Of a stretch of DNA of 64,000 bases, positions 24,860 through 33,667 are shown piece by piece (position 1 is the stretch's first letter; every line of letters starts with the position of its first letter). A program made the translations under genes and the position numbers. The stretch is from assembly GCA_964275585.1 (NCBI GenBank), contig CAXYCJ010000016.1, positions 31,635 to 95,634 on the forward strand, read 5' to 3'. Under the pieces are notes generated by a model. That model was not told where the DNA came from. It saw nothing but the letters and a program-made list of their open reading frames with translations, and ran no database searches. Source of the stretch: D2472 sp964275585 (lineage in GTDB: Bacteria > Pseudomonadota > Gammaproteobacteria > Magnimaribacterales > D2472).

Positions 24860-26836
24860 ATGAACATTAAAAATAATTTGTTAGTAGTGTGTGCGTTAGT
24901 TATTGCATCATGCTCAGATGCAAATAAATCAACAAATTTAGAAGTATCTTTGCATGATCAGCCATTACTGGAAGTCCAAATTCAACCTAGATCATTGCCT
25001 AACCCAGATAAAAATGCATATTTTGGTGATTTGCATGTTCATACAGAAAATTCATTTGATGCTTATACTTTTGGCACAATCAGCACACCTGCTGATGCAT
25101 ATAAGTATGCTCAAGGTTATCCAATACAACATCCAAGCGGGTACCTAATTCAACTAAGCAAACCTTTAGATTTTTATGCGGTAACTGATCATGGCATATT
25201 TATGGGATTGATGAAGGAGGCAGCTGATACAACTTCCGAGTTTTCAAAGTATGAATTTACCAAGCCTCTTCATAATCTAAATAAGTCAGCAGGAACAGGA
25301 TTTTTCTCTCTTATCAAAAGAAATGGTCTTTTTAGACCTTTTGGTGAAAAAGTTAGAGGTGGGCTTGCAGATGAAAGTATTGATTTATCTTTGATATTGG
25401 AAGTTGGTAGAACGGTCTGGCAGAAAACTATTAAGGCAACTGATGATGCATATGTGCCAGGCACTTTTACTACTTTTGCAGCATATGAATACACTCCCAG
25501 CTTAGATCTTTACAATAATTATTTGCATCGAAACGTCATATTTAAAGACACTAAAAACCTGCCTTCTCAACTTTTCACAAGAAGTGATAGCCAAGATCCA
25601 GAAGAATTATGGAATTGGATGAATCGATTAAGGTCAAATGGAGTCGAGAGTTTAGCTATTCCTCATAATACTAATATTTCTGGTGGAGCTTCATTTTCCC
25701 TCAATGATTATAACGGTGGGCCGATTGATGAAGAGTATGCTAAAAATCGCTCTCTTAATGAGCCATTAGTTGAAATTACACAGGTAAAAGGTACATCAGA
25801 AACCCACCCATTACTTTCTAAAAATGACGAATGGGCAGCTTTTGAGGTCAAAACTGGAGTGGAGGAAGAAAAACTTGTTAGCAATTTGAAGGGAGGTTAT
25901 GTCAGAGATGCATATCTTAGAGGACTGACTCTTGCTGAAAAAGGTCTAACCAATCCATATAAATTTGGCTTAATAGGATCAAGTGACTCTCATGTTGGTG
26001 GACCTTCAGATAGTGAGGAACTGTTTTTTTCAAAAATTGGTCTTTTAGATGGCACAGCTGAGTTAAGAGGCTCTATTCCATTCAACAGATTTTATGGAAC
26101 TTTCTTAAAAGTTTTGAGACCAAATTTGCTAAAGGAAGTAGACGGAAAAAATTATTTTTCTGCTAGCGATCGACTTGTTCAATTTGCTGCATCTGGTCTT
26201 GCTGGAGTTTGGGCAGAAGAAAATACCCGCGAAGCTATTTATGATGCCCTTAAACGTAAGGAAACATTTGCAACCAGTGGCCCTAGAATGAAGGTGAGAT
26301 TTTTTGCAGGCTATGATTTGGAGAATTCAAAATTAGATGATCTTTCTCTGATCCAAGATGCATATAGAAGCAGCATCCCGATGGGAGGAACGCTTAATAT
26401 TTCGGCAAACAAAAATCCAACGTTTTTAGTTTGGGCAATTGCCGATCCTGTTGGTGCTCCATTACAAAGAACCCAAATTATCAAAGGATGGTTAGAAGAC
26501 GGAGAGCATAAAGAAAAGGTTTTTGATATCGCATGTTCTGATGGATTGAGCGTTGATCCAGAAACTTATCGCTGTCCTGATAATAAAGCTTGGGTTGATC
26601 TAAGGAATTGCTCGATTAGCGCAGATTCAGGAGCGAGAGAAATGAAAGTTTTTTGGCAAGATCCTGAGTTTAAAAATAATCAAGATGCATTTTATTATTC
26701 TAGAGTTCTTGAGAATCCAGTTTGCAGATGGTCTACATGGGATTCAGTGCGAAGCGGTCACAAACCCAGGTCAGACATACCTGCTACAATCCAAGAAAGA
26801 GCTTGGTCTTCACCGATCTGGCTAAATAAATTTTAG
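24860..26836 (+). CDS. DUF3604 family lipoprotein
   Basis: A 658-residue paralogue of the protein at 20453-22534. The N terminus is a lipoprotein signal: a short basic start, a hydrophobic core, then I-A-S-C with the lipid-bearing cysteine at C18. G-D-L-H-V-H-T at 56-62, A-V-T-D-H-G and G-S-S-D-S-H-V match the paralogue's presumed metal-site motifs, and both end with R-A-W-S-S-P-I-W. The start lies two bases after the preceding gene's stop, so it is in the yghU operon. The function is unknown; placement with GSTs is a clue worth following. Confidence 0.87.
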   Translation: MNIKNNLLVVCALVIASCSDANKSTNLEVSLHDQPLLEVQIQPRSLPNPDKNAYFGDLHVHTENSFDAYTFGTISTPADAYKYAQGYPIQHPSGYLIQLSKPLDFYAVTDHGIFMGLMKEAADTTSEFSKYEFTKPLHNLNKSAGTGFFSLIKRNGLFRPFGEKVRGGLADESIDLSLILEVGRTVWQKTIKATDDAYVPGTFTTFAAYEYTPSLDLYNNYLHRNVIFKDTKNLPSQLFTRSDSQDPEELWNWMNRLRSNGVESLAIPHNTNISGGASFSLNDYNGGPIDEEYAKNRSLNEPLVEITQVKGTSETHPLLSKNDEWAAFEVKTGVEEEKLVSNLKGGYVRDAYLRGLTLAEKGLTNPYKFGLIGSSDSHVGGPSDSEELFFSKIGLLDGTAELRGSIPFNRFYGTFLKVLRPNLLKEVDGKNYFSASDRLVQFAASGLAGVWAEENTREAIYDALKRKETFATSGPRMKVRFFAGYDLENSKLDDLSLIQDAYRSSIPMGGTLNISANKNPTFLVWAIADPVGAPLQRTQIIKGWLEDGEHKEKVFDIACSDGLSVDPETYRCPDNKAWVDLRNCSISADSGAREMKVFWQDPEFKNNQDAFYYSRVLENPVCRWSTWDSVRSGHKPRSDIPATIQERAWSSPIWLNKF

Positions 26837-26859
26837 TAGATACCTAAGGAATACATACT

Positions 26860-27654
26860 ATGCCCAATAAAACCGCGTTAGTTACTGGCGCCTCTGATGG
26901 AATAGGTGCTGAATTTATAGATATTCTTGCAAGTCGCAAGTACGATCTTATCCTTGTTGCTCGTCGAGAGGACAAACTAAACCAGTTAGCAGCCAAGCTG
27001 AGTAGCCAATTTGGAGTTCAGTGCACTGTCATCGCGGCCGATCTATCAGAGCCCAATGCAGCGCAGGACATATTTCATCGCATCGATGAAAAGGGTCTGC
27101 AAGTAGACTTTTTACTTAATAATGCTGGGCTTTTACATAACGGATTCTTTACCGAGCTTGGTATAGCAGAGCAGGAAAGAATGATTACAGTAAATGTCCT
27201 CGCCCTAACTACTTTGACTCACCTTTATGCAGCTAATATGGCATCAAGAGATGGCGGACATATACTTAATGTAGCCTCACTAGCTGGATGGATGGCTATC
27301 CCAAATCAGAATGTATATGCTGCATCAAAAGCCTATGTATTGGCCTTCACTCAGGCGCTGTCTAATGAAATGGTTGCTGCTGGAAGCGGCGTTCAAGTTA
27401 CTGCACTGTGTCCTGGTTATACGGCTACAAAAATGATGGATAATCCAGATCAAGGCGCTAAGCTTGGCATTCCATCAAGTATGATGATGTCAGCTAGAGA
27501 TGTTGCTGATATCGGTATAAAGGGTTGTCTTGCTGGGAAGGACCTCGTAGTTCCTGGTTTTGCTAACAAGCTAACTGCAATGATTACGCATCTTTTTTCA
27601 AAGACAATGTTGACGAAGTTTGTGGGCTATATTTACCGAAAAAATATGAGCTGA
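26860..27654 (+). CDS. Short-chain dehydrogenase/reductase (SDR)
   Basis: A 264-residue classical SDR with T-G-A-S-D-G-I-G at 9-16, N-N-A-G at 87-90, S140, Y153 and K157 (Y-A-A-S-K). Arg35 and Arg36 after the second strand suggest NADP(H). It has 50-60 extra C-terminal residues compared with the shortest SDRs, including a hydrophobic segment. AAGGA precedes the ATG. It begins the block of higher G+C running to 33577; one sampled line here counts 28 of 60 G+C. The substrate is unknown; a keto-lipid reductase is possible given the neighbours. Confidence 0.83.
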   Translation: MPNKTALVTGASDGIGAEFIDILASRKYDLILVARREDKLNQLAAKLSSQFGVQCTVIAADLSEPNAAQDIFHRIDEKGLQVDFLLNNAGLLHNGFFTELGIAEQERMITVNVLALTTLTHLYAANMASRDGGHILNVASLAGWMAIPNQNVYAASKAYVLAFTQALSNEMVAAGSGVQVTALCPGYTATKMMDNPDQGAKLGIPSSMMMSARDVADIGIKGCLAGKDLVVPGFANKLTAMITHLFSKTMLTKFVGYIYRKNMS

Positions 27655-27683
27655 AATTTAAAAATTGATAGTAAGGGTTTCTT

Positions 27684-28664
27684 ATGAGCGAACAAATTAT
27701 TAAAAAGGTACTTATCACCGGTGCTAATGGTTTTATTGGCGGCACGTTGATGCGTTACTACCAAAACCAGGGTCAAGATGTTGTGGGTGTTGACCTTGTC
27801 GGAAATGGCGCTGATATTGTTGAGGGCGACATAGCACAACCTGACTCGATCAGCCATTTATTGCAGGAATGTGATGTGATTGTTCACACGGCAGCGCTGG
27901 TATCAAATGCAATGCAAGATAGCGATATGTGGAGAGTGAATGTCTTAGCTACTCGAAATTTAATTGATGCAGCGAAAGAGTATAAGGTAAGACGCTTTGT
28001 CCAAATCTCTTCAATCGTTGCGTATGGGAATTCAGCAGAGGGTGAAATACACGAAAACCAACCCGTTCATGCCGACGGAGGTAGCTATGTGCTGACAAAA
28101 CTCGCTTCAGAGCATGTTGTGTTGAGCGCCCAGACGAATGACGATATTGAGGTAGTAATTCTTCGTCCTGGAGATGCTTATGGTCCAGGCAGTCGCCCTT
28201 GGATTATTGCTCCGCTGGAGGCAATTGCCAAAAATCAGTTTATGCTTCCAGCAAAAGGGGAAGGCTTCTTTAGACCCATTTACATTGATGACTTAGTTCG
28301 TGGCATTGCTATGGCAACAAGTCATCCAGATGCTGCGGGTGAGATTTTTAACTTATCCTGTGAGGGGTATATGTCTACCAAAGACTACTTTGCACCTCAT
28401 TACCAATGGCTTGGGAAAAAAAAGCCTATGCTGGTATCAACCAAACTAGCTCTTAGGGTCTCTGCTATAGCATCAAAAGTAGCTGACCTTATGGGCAACC
28501 TCAATGAAGCTTCACCATCCACTGTAATGCAGCTTGCAACCAAGAGTTGGTTCTCGATTCAAAAAGCTGAACGCGTTCTTGGATGGAGGCCCGAAGTTTC
28601 ATTTGAAGATGGCATGAAAGCAACACACGAATGGGCTAAGGAACAGGGCTTGCTCCACAAATAA
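27684..28664 (+). CDS. NAD-dependent epimerase/dehydratase (extended SDR)
   Basis: A 326-residue extended SDR. T-G-A-N-G-F-I-G-G at 12-20 binds NAD, D36 follows the second strand, and the catalytic pair is in Y-V-L-T-K. I-S-S-I-V-A-Y-G and R-P-G-D-A-Y-G-P-G are family segments also seen in 3-beta-hydroxysteroid dehydrogenase-like proteins. The ribosome-binding site is weak (AAGGG). It probably belongs with the SDR 29 bases upstream. The exact substrate cannot be told; a sterol or isoprenoid-like ketone is one possibility among several. Confidence 0.8.
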   Translation: MSEQIIKKVLITGANGFIGGTLMRYYQNQGQDVVGVDLVGNGADIVEGDIAQPDSISHLLQECDVIVHTAALVSNAMQDSDMWRVNVLATRNLIDAAKEYKVRRFVQISSIVAYGNSAEGEIHENQPVHADGGSYVLTKLASEHVVLSAQTNDDIEVVILRPGDAYGPGSRPWIIAPLEAIAKNQFMLPAKGEGFFRPIYIDDLVRGIAMATSHPDAAGEIFNLSCEGYMSTKDYFAPHYQWLGKKKPMLVSTKLALRVSAIASKVADLMGNLNEASPSTVMQLATKSWFSIQKAERVLGWRPEVSFEDGMKATHEWAKEQGLLHK

Positions 28665-28795
28665 TTCGCTATATATTCTTCATAAATGCTGATTTAACTT
28701 TGATTTTTTCATCATGAAAAAGGCTATACTTGTTCGAAATGGGCAGCAGCATTGCGCTATTGAGTTAAATACACAGTTATGAACAGGTGAAATTA
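28665..28795 (+). promoter_or_regulatory. Promoter region of the FAD oxidase-GlpD-FGGY operon with 17-bp palindrome
   Basis: TTTTTCAT-C-ATGAAAAA at 28705-28721 is a perfect palindrome around one base. A TATACT -10 lies at 28725-28730 with a weak TTGATT -35 at 28700-28705 (19-base spacer), so the palindrome sits between the two elements where a repressor would block transcription. The transcript would have a leader of about 60 bases. AGGTGA at 28785-28790 is the ribosome-binding site for the ATG at 28796. Confidence 0.45.
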
Positions 28796-30412
28796 ATGCG
28801 TTTATGGAATGGTTGGGGGAATGAAGATAGTGAATTAATGATGGAACTAAGCACTGGCTTACGTTCATTATTAGAAGCTCTTGTTGGATCGGGGACAGCG
28901 CTTCCCCAGGCAACTCTAAACGACGTCATTTCTAAAGTGCCGAACACTCGTCTTGATAAACATCCATTTATAATTACCGATCCAGAAACACGAGTTCGTC
29001 ACGCTCGTGGCCAAAGTTTGCCTGACTGGTTAGAAATGCATAGTGGAAATGTTGATACATTCCCAGATGGTGTAGCATTTCCTGAATCATCAGAGCAGGT
29101 AAGAGAGCTACTAGGTCATGCCAAAGAAAATAATTTGGTGGTCATTCCATATGGTGGAGGAACATCAGTGGTGGGTCACATCAATCCTGAGCAAAGTGAA
29201 AAGCCTATATTGACAATTGATATGGGAAAAATGAATTCCATGCTTAGCATTGATACGGAAAGTCAGTTAGCTACCTTCGGCGCTGGCACTCCAGGCCCCA
29301 TCGTAGAAGATGAGCTTAAAAAACATGGTTACACGCTAGGCCACTTCCCTCAATCTTGGGAGCTTTCTACACTAGGTGGCTGGGTGGCAAGTCGATCAAG
29401 CGGCCAGCAATCGCTTCATTATGGGCGAATAGAGAATATGTTTGCTGGCGGTATTATTGAAACTCTGACTGGCACCATGATTATTCCAACCATTCCGGCA
29501 TCTTCCGCAGGCCCTGATGTACGTGAGATGATTCTCGGTTCTGAAGGGCGCATTGGTATTATTACCGAGGTAACTTTGCGAATAACTCCTCTCCCTGATA
29601 CTGAAAATTTCCAGGTAGTTTTTTTCCCTTCTTGGGAGACTGGTATCACTGCTGCAAGGGAACTCATTCAGCAGCGAGTTGCTCTCTCGATGGTTCGCCT
29701 AAGTAACCCACTTGAGACAACTAGCCTTTTATATATGGGTGCAGGTAGCGATAGCAGTCACATCGTTGAGCTAGAGCAATCATTATCTGAAAAAGGTATT
29801 GGGTCAGACAAAGTAATGATGACATTTGGAGTAACTGGCACAGCTCGTCACTGTAAGGTTGCATATGAACTCGCACTTGATCATTGCTCAGCTCATGGTG
29901 GTATTGCTGATCAGTCTGGTCTTGGAGACAATTGGGCTCATGGTCGATTCCGCGCACCATATCTGCGCGACCCTTTGGGTGCAGAGGGTTATGTTGTAGA
30001 TACTATGGAGACTGCAGTTGACTGGTCGAAAGTCTCTCAAGCTGCTGAAAATATAGAGCAAGCGATTCGTACAGCATTGGTTGATGAGAGCGAGCAAGTG
30101 CATGCATATACCCATCTCTCTCATGTCTATGGTCAGGGATCGAGCATCTATACTACCTACTTATTTCGTATAGGCGAAAGTTACGAGCAAGGAATGGATC
30201 GATGGATTAAGTTAAAAAAAGCGGGCGCTGAGCAAATCGTTGCTCATGGCGGGACTATCAGTCACCAGCATGGCGTTGGGAGGGATCATAAGAACTATTT
30301 GAGCGCTGAAAAAGGAACACTTGGTATAGCTGCAATTAATAGCTTATGTGAGCAATTTGATCCTAACGGCCAAATGAATCCAGGAAAATTACTCCCTGAT
30401 AATGAGATCTAA
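28796..30412 (+). CDS. FAD-linked oxidase, alkyldihydroxyacetonephosphate synthase-like
   Basis: A flavoprotein of ~538 residues of the vanillyl-alcohol-oxidase fold. The PCMH FAD-binding region has P-E-S-S-E-Q-V, I-P-Y-G-G-G-T-S-V-V-G and G-G-W-V-A-S-R-S-S-G. The C terminus has V-A-H-G-G-T-I-S-H-Q-H-G-V-G-R, very like alkyl-DHAP synthase, whose HHH triad is here H-Q-H. Alkyl-DHAP synthase makes ether lipids; the change and the bacterial context make the substrate uncertain, and a D-lactate or glycolate-type oxidase is the alternative. ATG 28796 is preferred over GTG 28787 because AGGTGA is spaced for it. It is first in an operon with the GlpD-like and FGGY kinase genes. Confidence 0.82.
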   Translation: MRLWNGWGNEDSELMMELSTGLRSLLEALVGSGTALPQATLNDVISKVPNTRLDKHPFIITDPETRVRHARGQSLPDWLEMHSGNVDTFPDGVAFPESSEQVRELLGHAKENNLVVIPYGGGTSVVGHINPEQSEKPILTIDMGKMNSMLSIDTESQLATFGAGTPGPIVEDELKKHGYTLGHFPQSWELSTLGGWVASRSSGQQSLHYGRIENMFAGGIIETLTGTMIIPTIPASSAGPDVREMILGSEGRIGIITEVTLRITPLPDTENFQVVFFPSWETGITAARELIQQRVALSMVRLSNPLETTSLLYMGAGSDSSHIVELEQSLSEKGIGSDKVMMTFGVTGTARHCKVAYELALDHCSAHGGIADQSGLGDNWAHGRFRAPYLRDPLGAEGYVVDTMETAVDWSKVSQAAENIEQAIRTALVDESEQVHAYTHLSHVYGQGSSIYTTYLFRIGESYEQGMDRWIKLKKAGAEQIVAHGGTISHQHGVGRDHKNYLSAEKGTLGIAAINSLCEQFDPNGQMNPGKLLPDNEI

Positions 30413-30418
30413 TCCCCT

Positions 30419-32011
30419 ATGAATGGATTTACTAATCGTCAACAGCTTCTATCTGAAATGCGCAATGGGGAGAGTTTAGATTGGGATATTATTATCATTG
30501 GCGGCGGTATTACCGGGGCCGGTGTACTTCGTGAAGCACGACGACGCGGTTATCGGGCGCTGTTGCTTGAGCAACAAGATTTTTCATGGGGCACCTCGAG
30601 TCGATCCTCTAAGATGGTCCATGGAGGCCTTCGTTATCTTGCTGCGGGAGATCTAAAACTCACCAAGGAATCAGTTCAGGAGAGACAGCGTCTATTAACC
30701 GAAGCTCCCGGATTAGTGGATCCTATATCTTTTTACTTCACCTTTAGAAAGGGCAAATTTCCTGGCCGCATAGCTATGAAGGTCATACTAACTATTTATG
30801 ATTTTTTTGCTGGTGCCCAAGATAATAGATACTGCAATAACAAGGAGTTACTTCAGCGTTTTAGGGGCCTAGATAATAATAAACTTCAGGGCGCTAGCTG
30901 TTATACCGATGCCATGGTGGATGACTCTCGCTTGGTTCTTCGTGTATTACAAGATAGTATTCATGATGGTGGATACGCGCTCAACTACACAAAAGTAGAA
31001 GATCTCTTGCTCAATGATGGAAAAGTTTCTGGCGTTACCATTGAAGACAAAGATAATTCTAGTTCCATTAACTTAACTGCTCCGGTTGTTATTAATGCTA
31101 CTGGTGCATGGGCAGATCGACTTCGAAATGTTGTAAATAGTGAGAAGCGAATAAGACCCTTGCGCGGTAGTCATGTCGTTATTGCCAAATCTTTATACCC
31201 TGTAACCGATGTAATGACTTTTCTGCATGTCGATGATAAACGTGGTGTATTCGTTTACCCTTGGGAGGGAACAACTGTTATTGGCACCACAGATTTGGAT
31301 CATGATGAGGATTTAGATTTAGAGGCCAGTATTTCTGATCAAGAGGTAGATTATCTTATTAAAGCCTTTAATAGCCAATTTCCTAGCAATGAACTTAAGC
31401 GCAGTGATGTCTTGTCGACATGGGCTGGTGTTCGTCCTGTCATTGCCGCAGAAAAAAGTAAAGACCCTTCCAAAGAACGCAGAGATCACGCTGTTTGGTC
31501 TGATAGTGGATTAATTACCGTCAGCGGTGGGAAACTGACTACCTTTAGATTAATTGCGTTAGATGCGCTAGCCGCAGCAAAAAATAATCTCCCAGCAGAA
31601 AAAGAATTTTTTGATGATCGCGTGTTCTCAACGCCGAAAATTAGTGCACAGTCTTTGTCACCAGAAAATACTAGCTGGGGTCAACGCTTGCTAGGTCGAT
31701 ACGGTGAGAAAGCGATTGAGCTAGCTAATGATAGCTCGCTAGATGAACAACAAAACCTTGGTGAAACTGAATTTTCTTTAGCTGAATGTAGATGGGCAGT
31801 AAAGTATGAGGCCGTGGAACATCTCGATGATCTGCTACTAAGAAGAACTCGGTTAGGTATGTGCCTTCCTAATGGTGGCGCTGCTCTGTATCCCGCATTA
31901 AAAGAAATATTCTCAAGCAATCGGGGTTGGGATGACGAGCGATGGCAAAAAGAAGTCAATCGCTATGGAACAATCTGGAAAAACCATTACAGTCTTCCTA
32001 ACAGATCTTAA
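30419..32011 (+). CDS. Glycerol-3-phosphate dehydrogenase/oxidase family protein (GlpD-like)
   Basis: A 530-residue flavoprotein of the GlpD/GlpA family. G-G-G-I-T-G-A-G at 28-35 binds FAD, and S-S-R-S-S-K-M-V-H-G-G-L-R-Y-L is the GlpD signature. G-T-T-D-L-D and S-G-G-K-L-T-T-F-R are also present, with a C-terminal helical domain. The reaction would be glycerol-3-phosphate to dihydroxyacetone phosphate, feeding electrons to quinone. It follows the alkyl-DHAP-synthase-like gene by six bases. Arginine codons are mostly CGN, unlike the AGA-rich neighbourhood, and one sampled line counts 30 of 60 G+C, suggesting transfer. A related substrate instead of glycerol-3-phosphate is possible. Confidence 0.87.
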   Translation: MNGFTNRQQLLSEMRNGESLDWDIIIIGGGITGAGVLREARRRGYRALLLEQQDFSWGTSSRSSKMVHGGLRYLAAGDLKLTKESVQERQRLLTEAPGLVDPISFYFTFRKGKFPGRIAMKVILTIYDFFAGAQDNRYCNNKELLQRFRGLDNNKLQGASCYTDAMVDDSRLVLRVLQDSIHDGGYALNYTKVEDLLLNDGKVSGVTIEDKDNSSSINLTAPVVINATGAWADRLRNVVNSEKRIRPLRGSHVVIAKSLYPVTDVMTFLHVDDKRGVFVYPWEGTTVIGTTDLDHDEDLDLEASISDQEVDYLIKAFNSQFPSNELKRSDVLSTWAGVRPVIAAEKSKDPSKERRDHAVWSDSGLITVSGGKLTTFRLIALDALAAAKNNLPAEKEFFDDRVFSTPKISAQSLSPENTSWGQRLLGRYGEKAIELANDSSLDEQQNLGETEFSLAECRWAVKYEAVEHLDDLLLRRTRLGMCLPNGGAALYPALKEIFSSNRGWDDERWQKEVNRYGTIWKNHYSLPNRS

Positions 32012-32023
32012 GATGAGGTAGTT

Positions 32024-33577
32024 ATGAAAGAACAATACTTTTTAAGCATTGACAACGGCACCCAGAGTGTCCGTGCCATTGTTTTTGATGGACACGGTCA
32101 ACTCATCGCAAAAAGTAAAATTGATATTGAGCCCTATTTTTCTAATCAGAAAGGATGGGCAGAACAACACGCCGACTATTTCTGGGATTCACTCTGTCAG
32201 GCTTGCCAAGAACTTTGGCCAAAACTTCCTATACCCAAGGAATCAATTGTTGCAGTTTCCGTAACCACACAAAGGGCTACGGTAGTTCCGATGGGAAAAG
32301 ATAATCAGCCACTGCGACCCGCAATTAGTTGGCTAGATCAGCGACAAGTTGAAACCAAACCTAAACTTGGAAAGCTGGAATCAGCGGTGATGAGTCTGAT
32401 CAGAGCAAAACCATTGGTAGATTTGATGCATAGCCAAGCTGAAGCTAATTGGATCGAACAAAATGAGCCTGACATCTGGCAGCAAGTGCATAAATTTTTG
32501 CTTCTATCTGGCTATCACAATTACAAGCTTACCGGTCAATACAATGATGCTATTGCTAGTACCGTAGGATTTGTTCCCTTTGAATATAAGACTCAACAAT
32601 GGGCTGACGAAAAAGATTGGAAGTGGCGAGCTATGCCAATTCGTCCTGAAATGCTGCCGAAGGTCTCACCAGCAGGTTCAGCGCTTGGAGAAATTACTGC
32701 AGCAGCTGCAGATGCAACAGGCATACCCAAAGGATTGCCATTGATTGCAAGTGGTTCGGATAAGGCCTGTGAGGTCTTAGGAACTGGTTGTATTGATAAT
32801 GAAACAGGTAGTTTGAGCTATGGAAGCTTGGCTACTCTAAATATTACTTCTGATAAATATCTTGAGGCTATTCCTTTTTATCCAGCCTATCCTGGCGTCA
32901 TACCCAATACATTTAATGTTGAGATGATGGTGCAACGTGGATATTGGATGGTGAGCTGGTTTAAAAAAGAGTTTGGGCTTCAAGAAGAGCAATCTGCAGC
33001 TAAACAAGACTTATCACCAGAGTCTTTATTTGATGAATTGCTTGCTAAAGTTCCTGCGGGCTGTGAAGGGTTAATGCTCCAACCTTATTGGTCACCTTCC
33101 AATGGTGATGGGCCAGAAACCCGAGGCGCTGTTATTGGCTTTAATGAAGATCATACAAGAGCGCATCTTTATCGGGCAATGATTGAGGGACTTACTTACG
33201 CCTTAAGGGAGGGTAAAGAGCTCTTAGAGAAAAGAAGTGGAAAATCTATCTCTCGATTGGTGGTATCTGGTGGTGGATCTCAAAGTGATCAGATAATGCA
33301 AATCACTGCTGATATTTTTGGTATGACAGTGTTGCGTCCACATACTTTTGAGACATCTTCCCTTGGTGCTGCTATAGCAAGCGCTGTTGGCATTGGTTTA
33401 TATCCAGATTTTTCTACCGCGGTTGATAAAATGACTCATAGTGGTGATATCTTTGATCCCATAGATATCAATAAAGATCTTTATAGTGATTTATATCATA
33501 AGGTCTACAAAAAGATGTATGGGCAATTAAAACCCAGCTATGAGGCTATCCGGTCCATTGCAAACAAACCCATCTGA
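32024..33577 (+). CDS. FGGY-family carbohydrate kinase
   Basis: A 517-residue ATP-dependent kinase of the glycerol/xylulose kinase superfamily. The N-terminal phosphate-binding segment is S-I-D-N-G-T-Q-S-V-R at 8-17, and the C-terminal FGGY signature region is V-V-S-G-G-G-S-Q-S-D. Segments W-L-D-Q-R and G-S-D-K-A-C are further family marks. The substrate cannot be fixed: next to a GlpD-like dehydrogenase, glycerol or a related polyol is reasonable, but the sequence is not a clear GlpK. It is the last gene of the acquired-looking operon, 12 bases after glpD-like, with an AGGTAG ribosome-binding site. Confidence 0.85.
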   Translation: MKEQYFLSIDNGTQSVRAIVFDGHGQLIAKSKIDIEPYFSNQKGWAEQHADYFWDSLCQACQELWPKLPIPKESIVAVSVTTQRATVVPMGKDNQPLRPAISWLDQRQVETKPKLGKLESAVMSLIRAKPLVDLMHSQAEANWIEQNEPDIWQQVHKFLLLSGYHNYKLTGQYNDAIASTVGFVPFEYKTQQWADEKDWKWRAMPIRPEMLPKVSPAGSALGEITAAAADATGIPKGLPLIASGSDKACEVLGTGCIDNETGSLSYGSLATLNITSDKYLEAIPFYPAYPGVIPNTFNVEMMVQRGYWMVSWFKKEFGLQEEQSAAKQDLSPESLFDELLAKVPAGCEGLMLQPYWSPSNGDGPETRGAVIGFNEDHTRAHLYRAMIEGLTYALREGKELLEKRSGKSISRLVVSGGGSQSDQIMQITADIFGMTVLRPHTFETSSLGAAIASAVGIGLYPDFSTAVDKMTHSGDIFDPIDINKDLYSDLYHKVYKKMYGQLKPSYEAIRSIANKPI

Positions 33578-33607
33578 GTTATTGCTAAGATAATAGTAGT
33601 TTAGACC

Positions 33608-33638
33608 TTGACTTAGAGTTAGCTATAACTGTTAGACT
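33608..33638 (+). promoter_or_regulatory. MerR-type promoter with 19-bp spacer and dyad
   Basis: TTGACT at 33608-33613 and TAGACT at 33633-33638 are separated by 19 bases, the overlong spacing that MerR-family activators act on. Inside the spacer AGTTA (33617-33621) and TAACT (33626-33630) form a dyad centred at about 33623.5, almost exactly mid-spacer. The operon downstream encodes a MerR regulator at 34152, so autoregulation is expected. Confidence 0.65.
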
Positions 33639-33667
33639 AACTTGGTAATTTATTTTGGGAGAAAAAA

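Noticed and set aside
28787..28795. GTG at 28787 as start of the FAD-linked oxidase
   Set aside because: AGGTGA overlaps this GTG and is properly spaced for the ATG at 28796, so the ATG is the better start.
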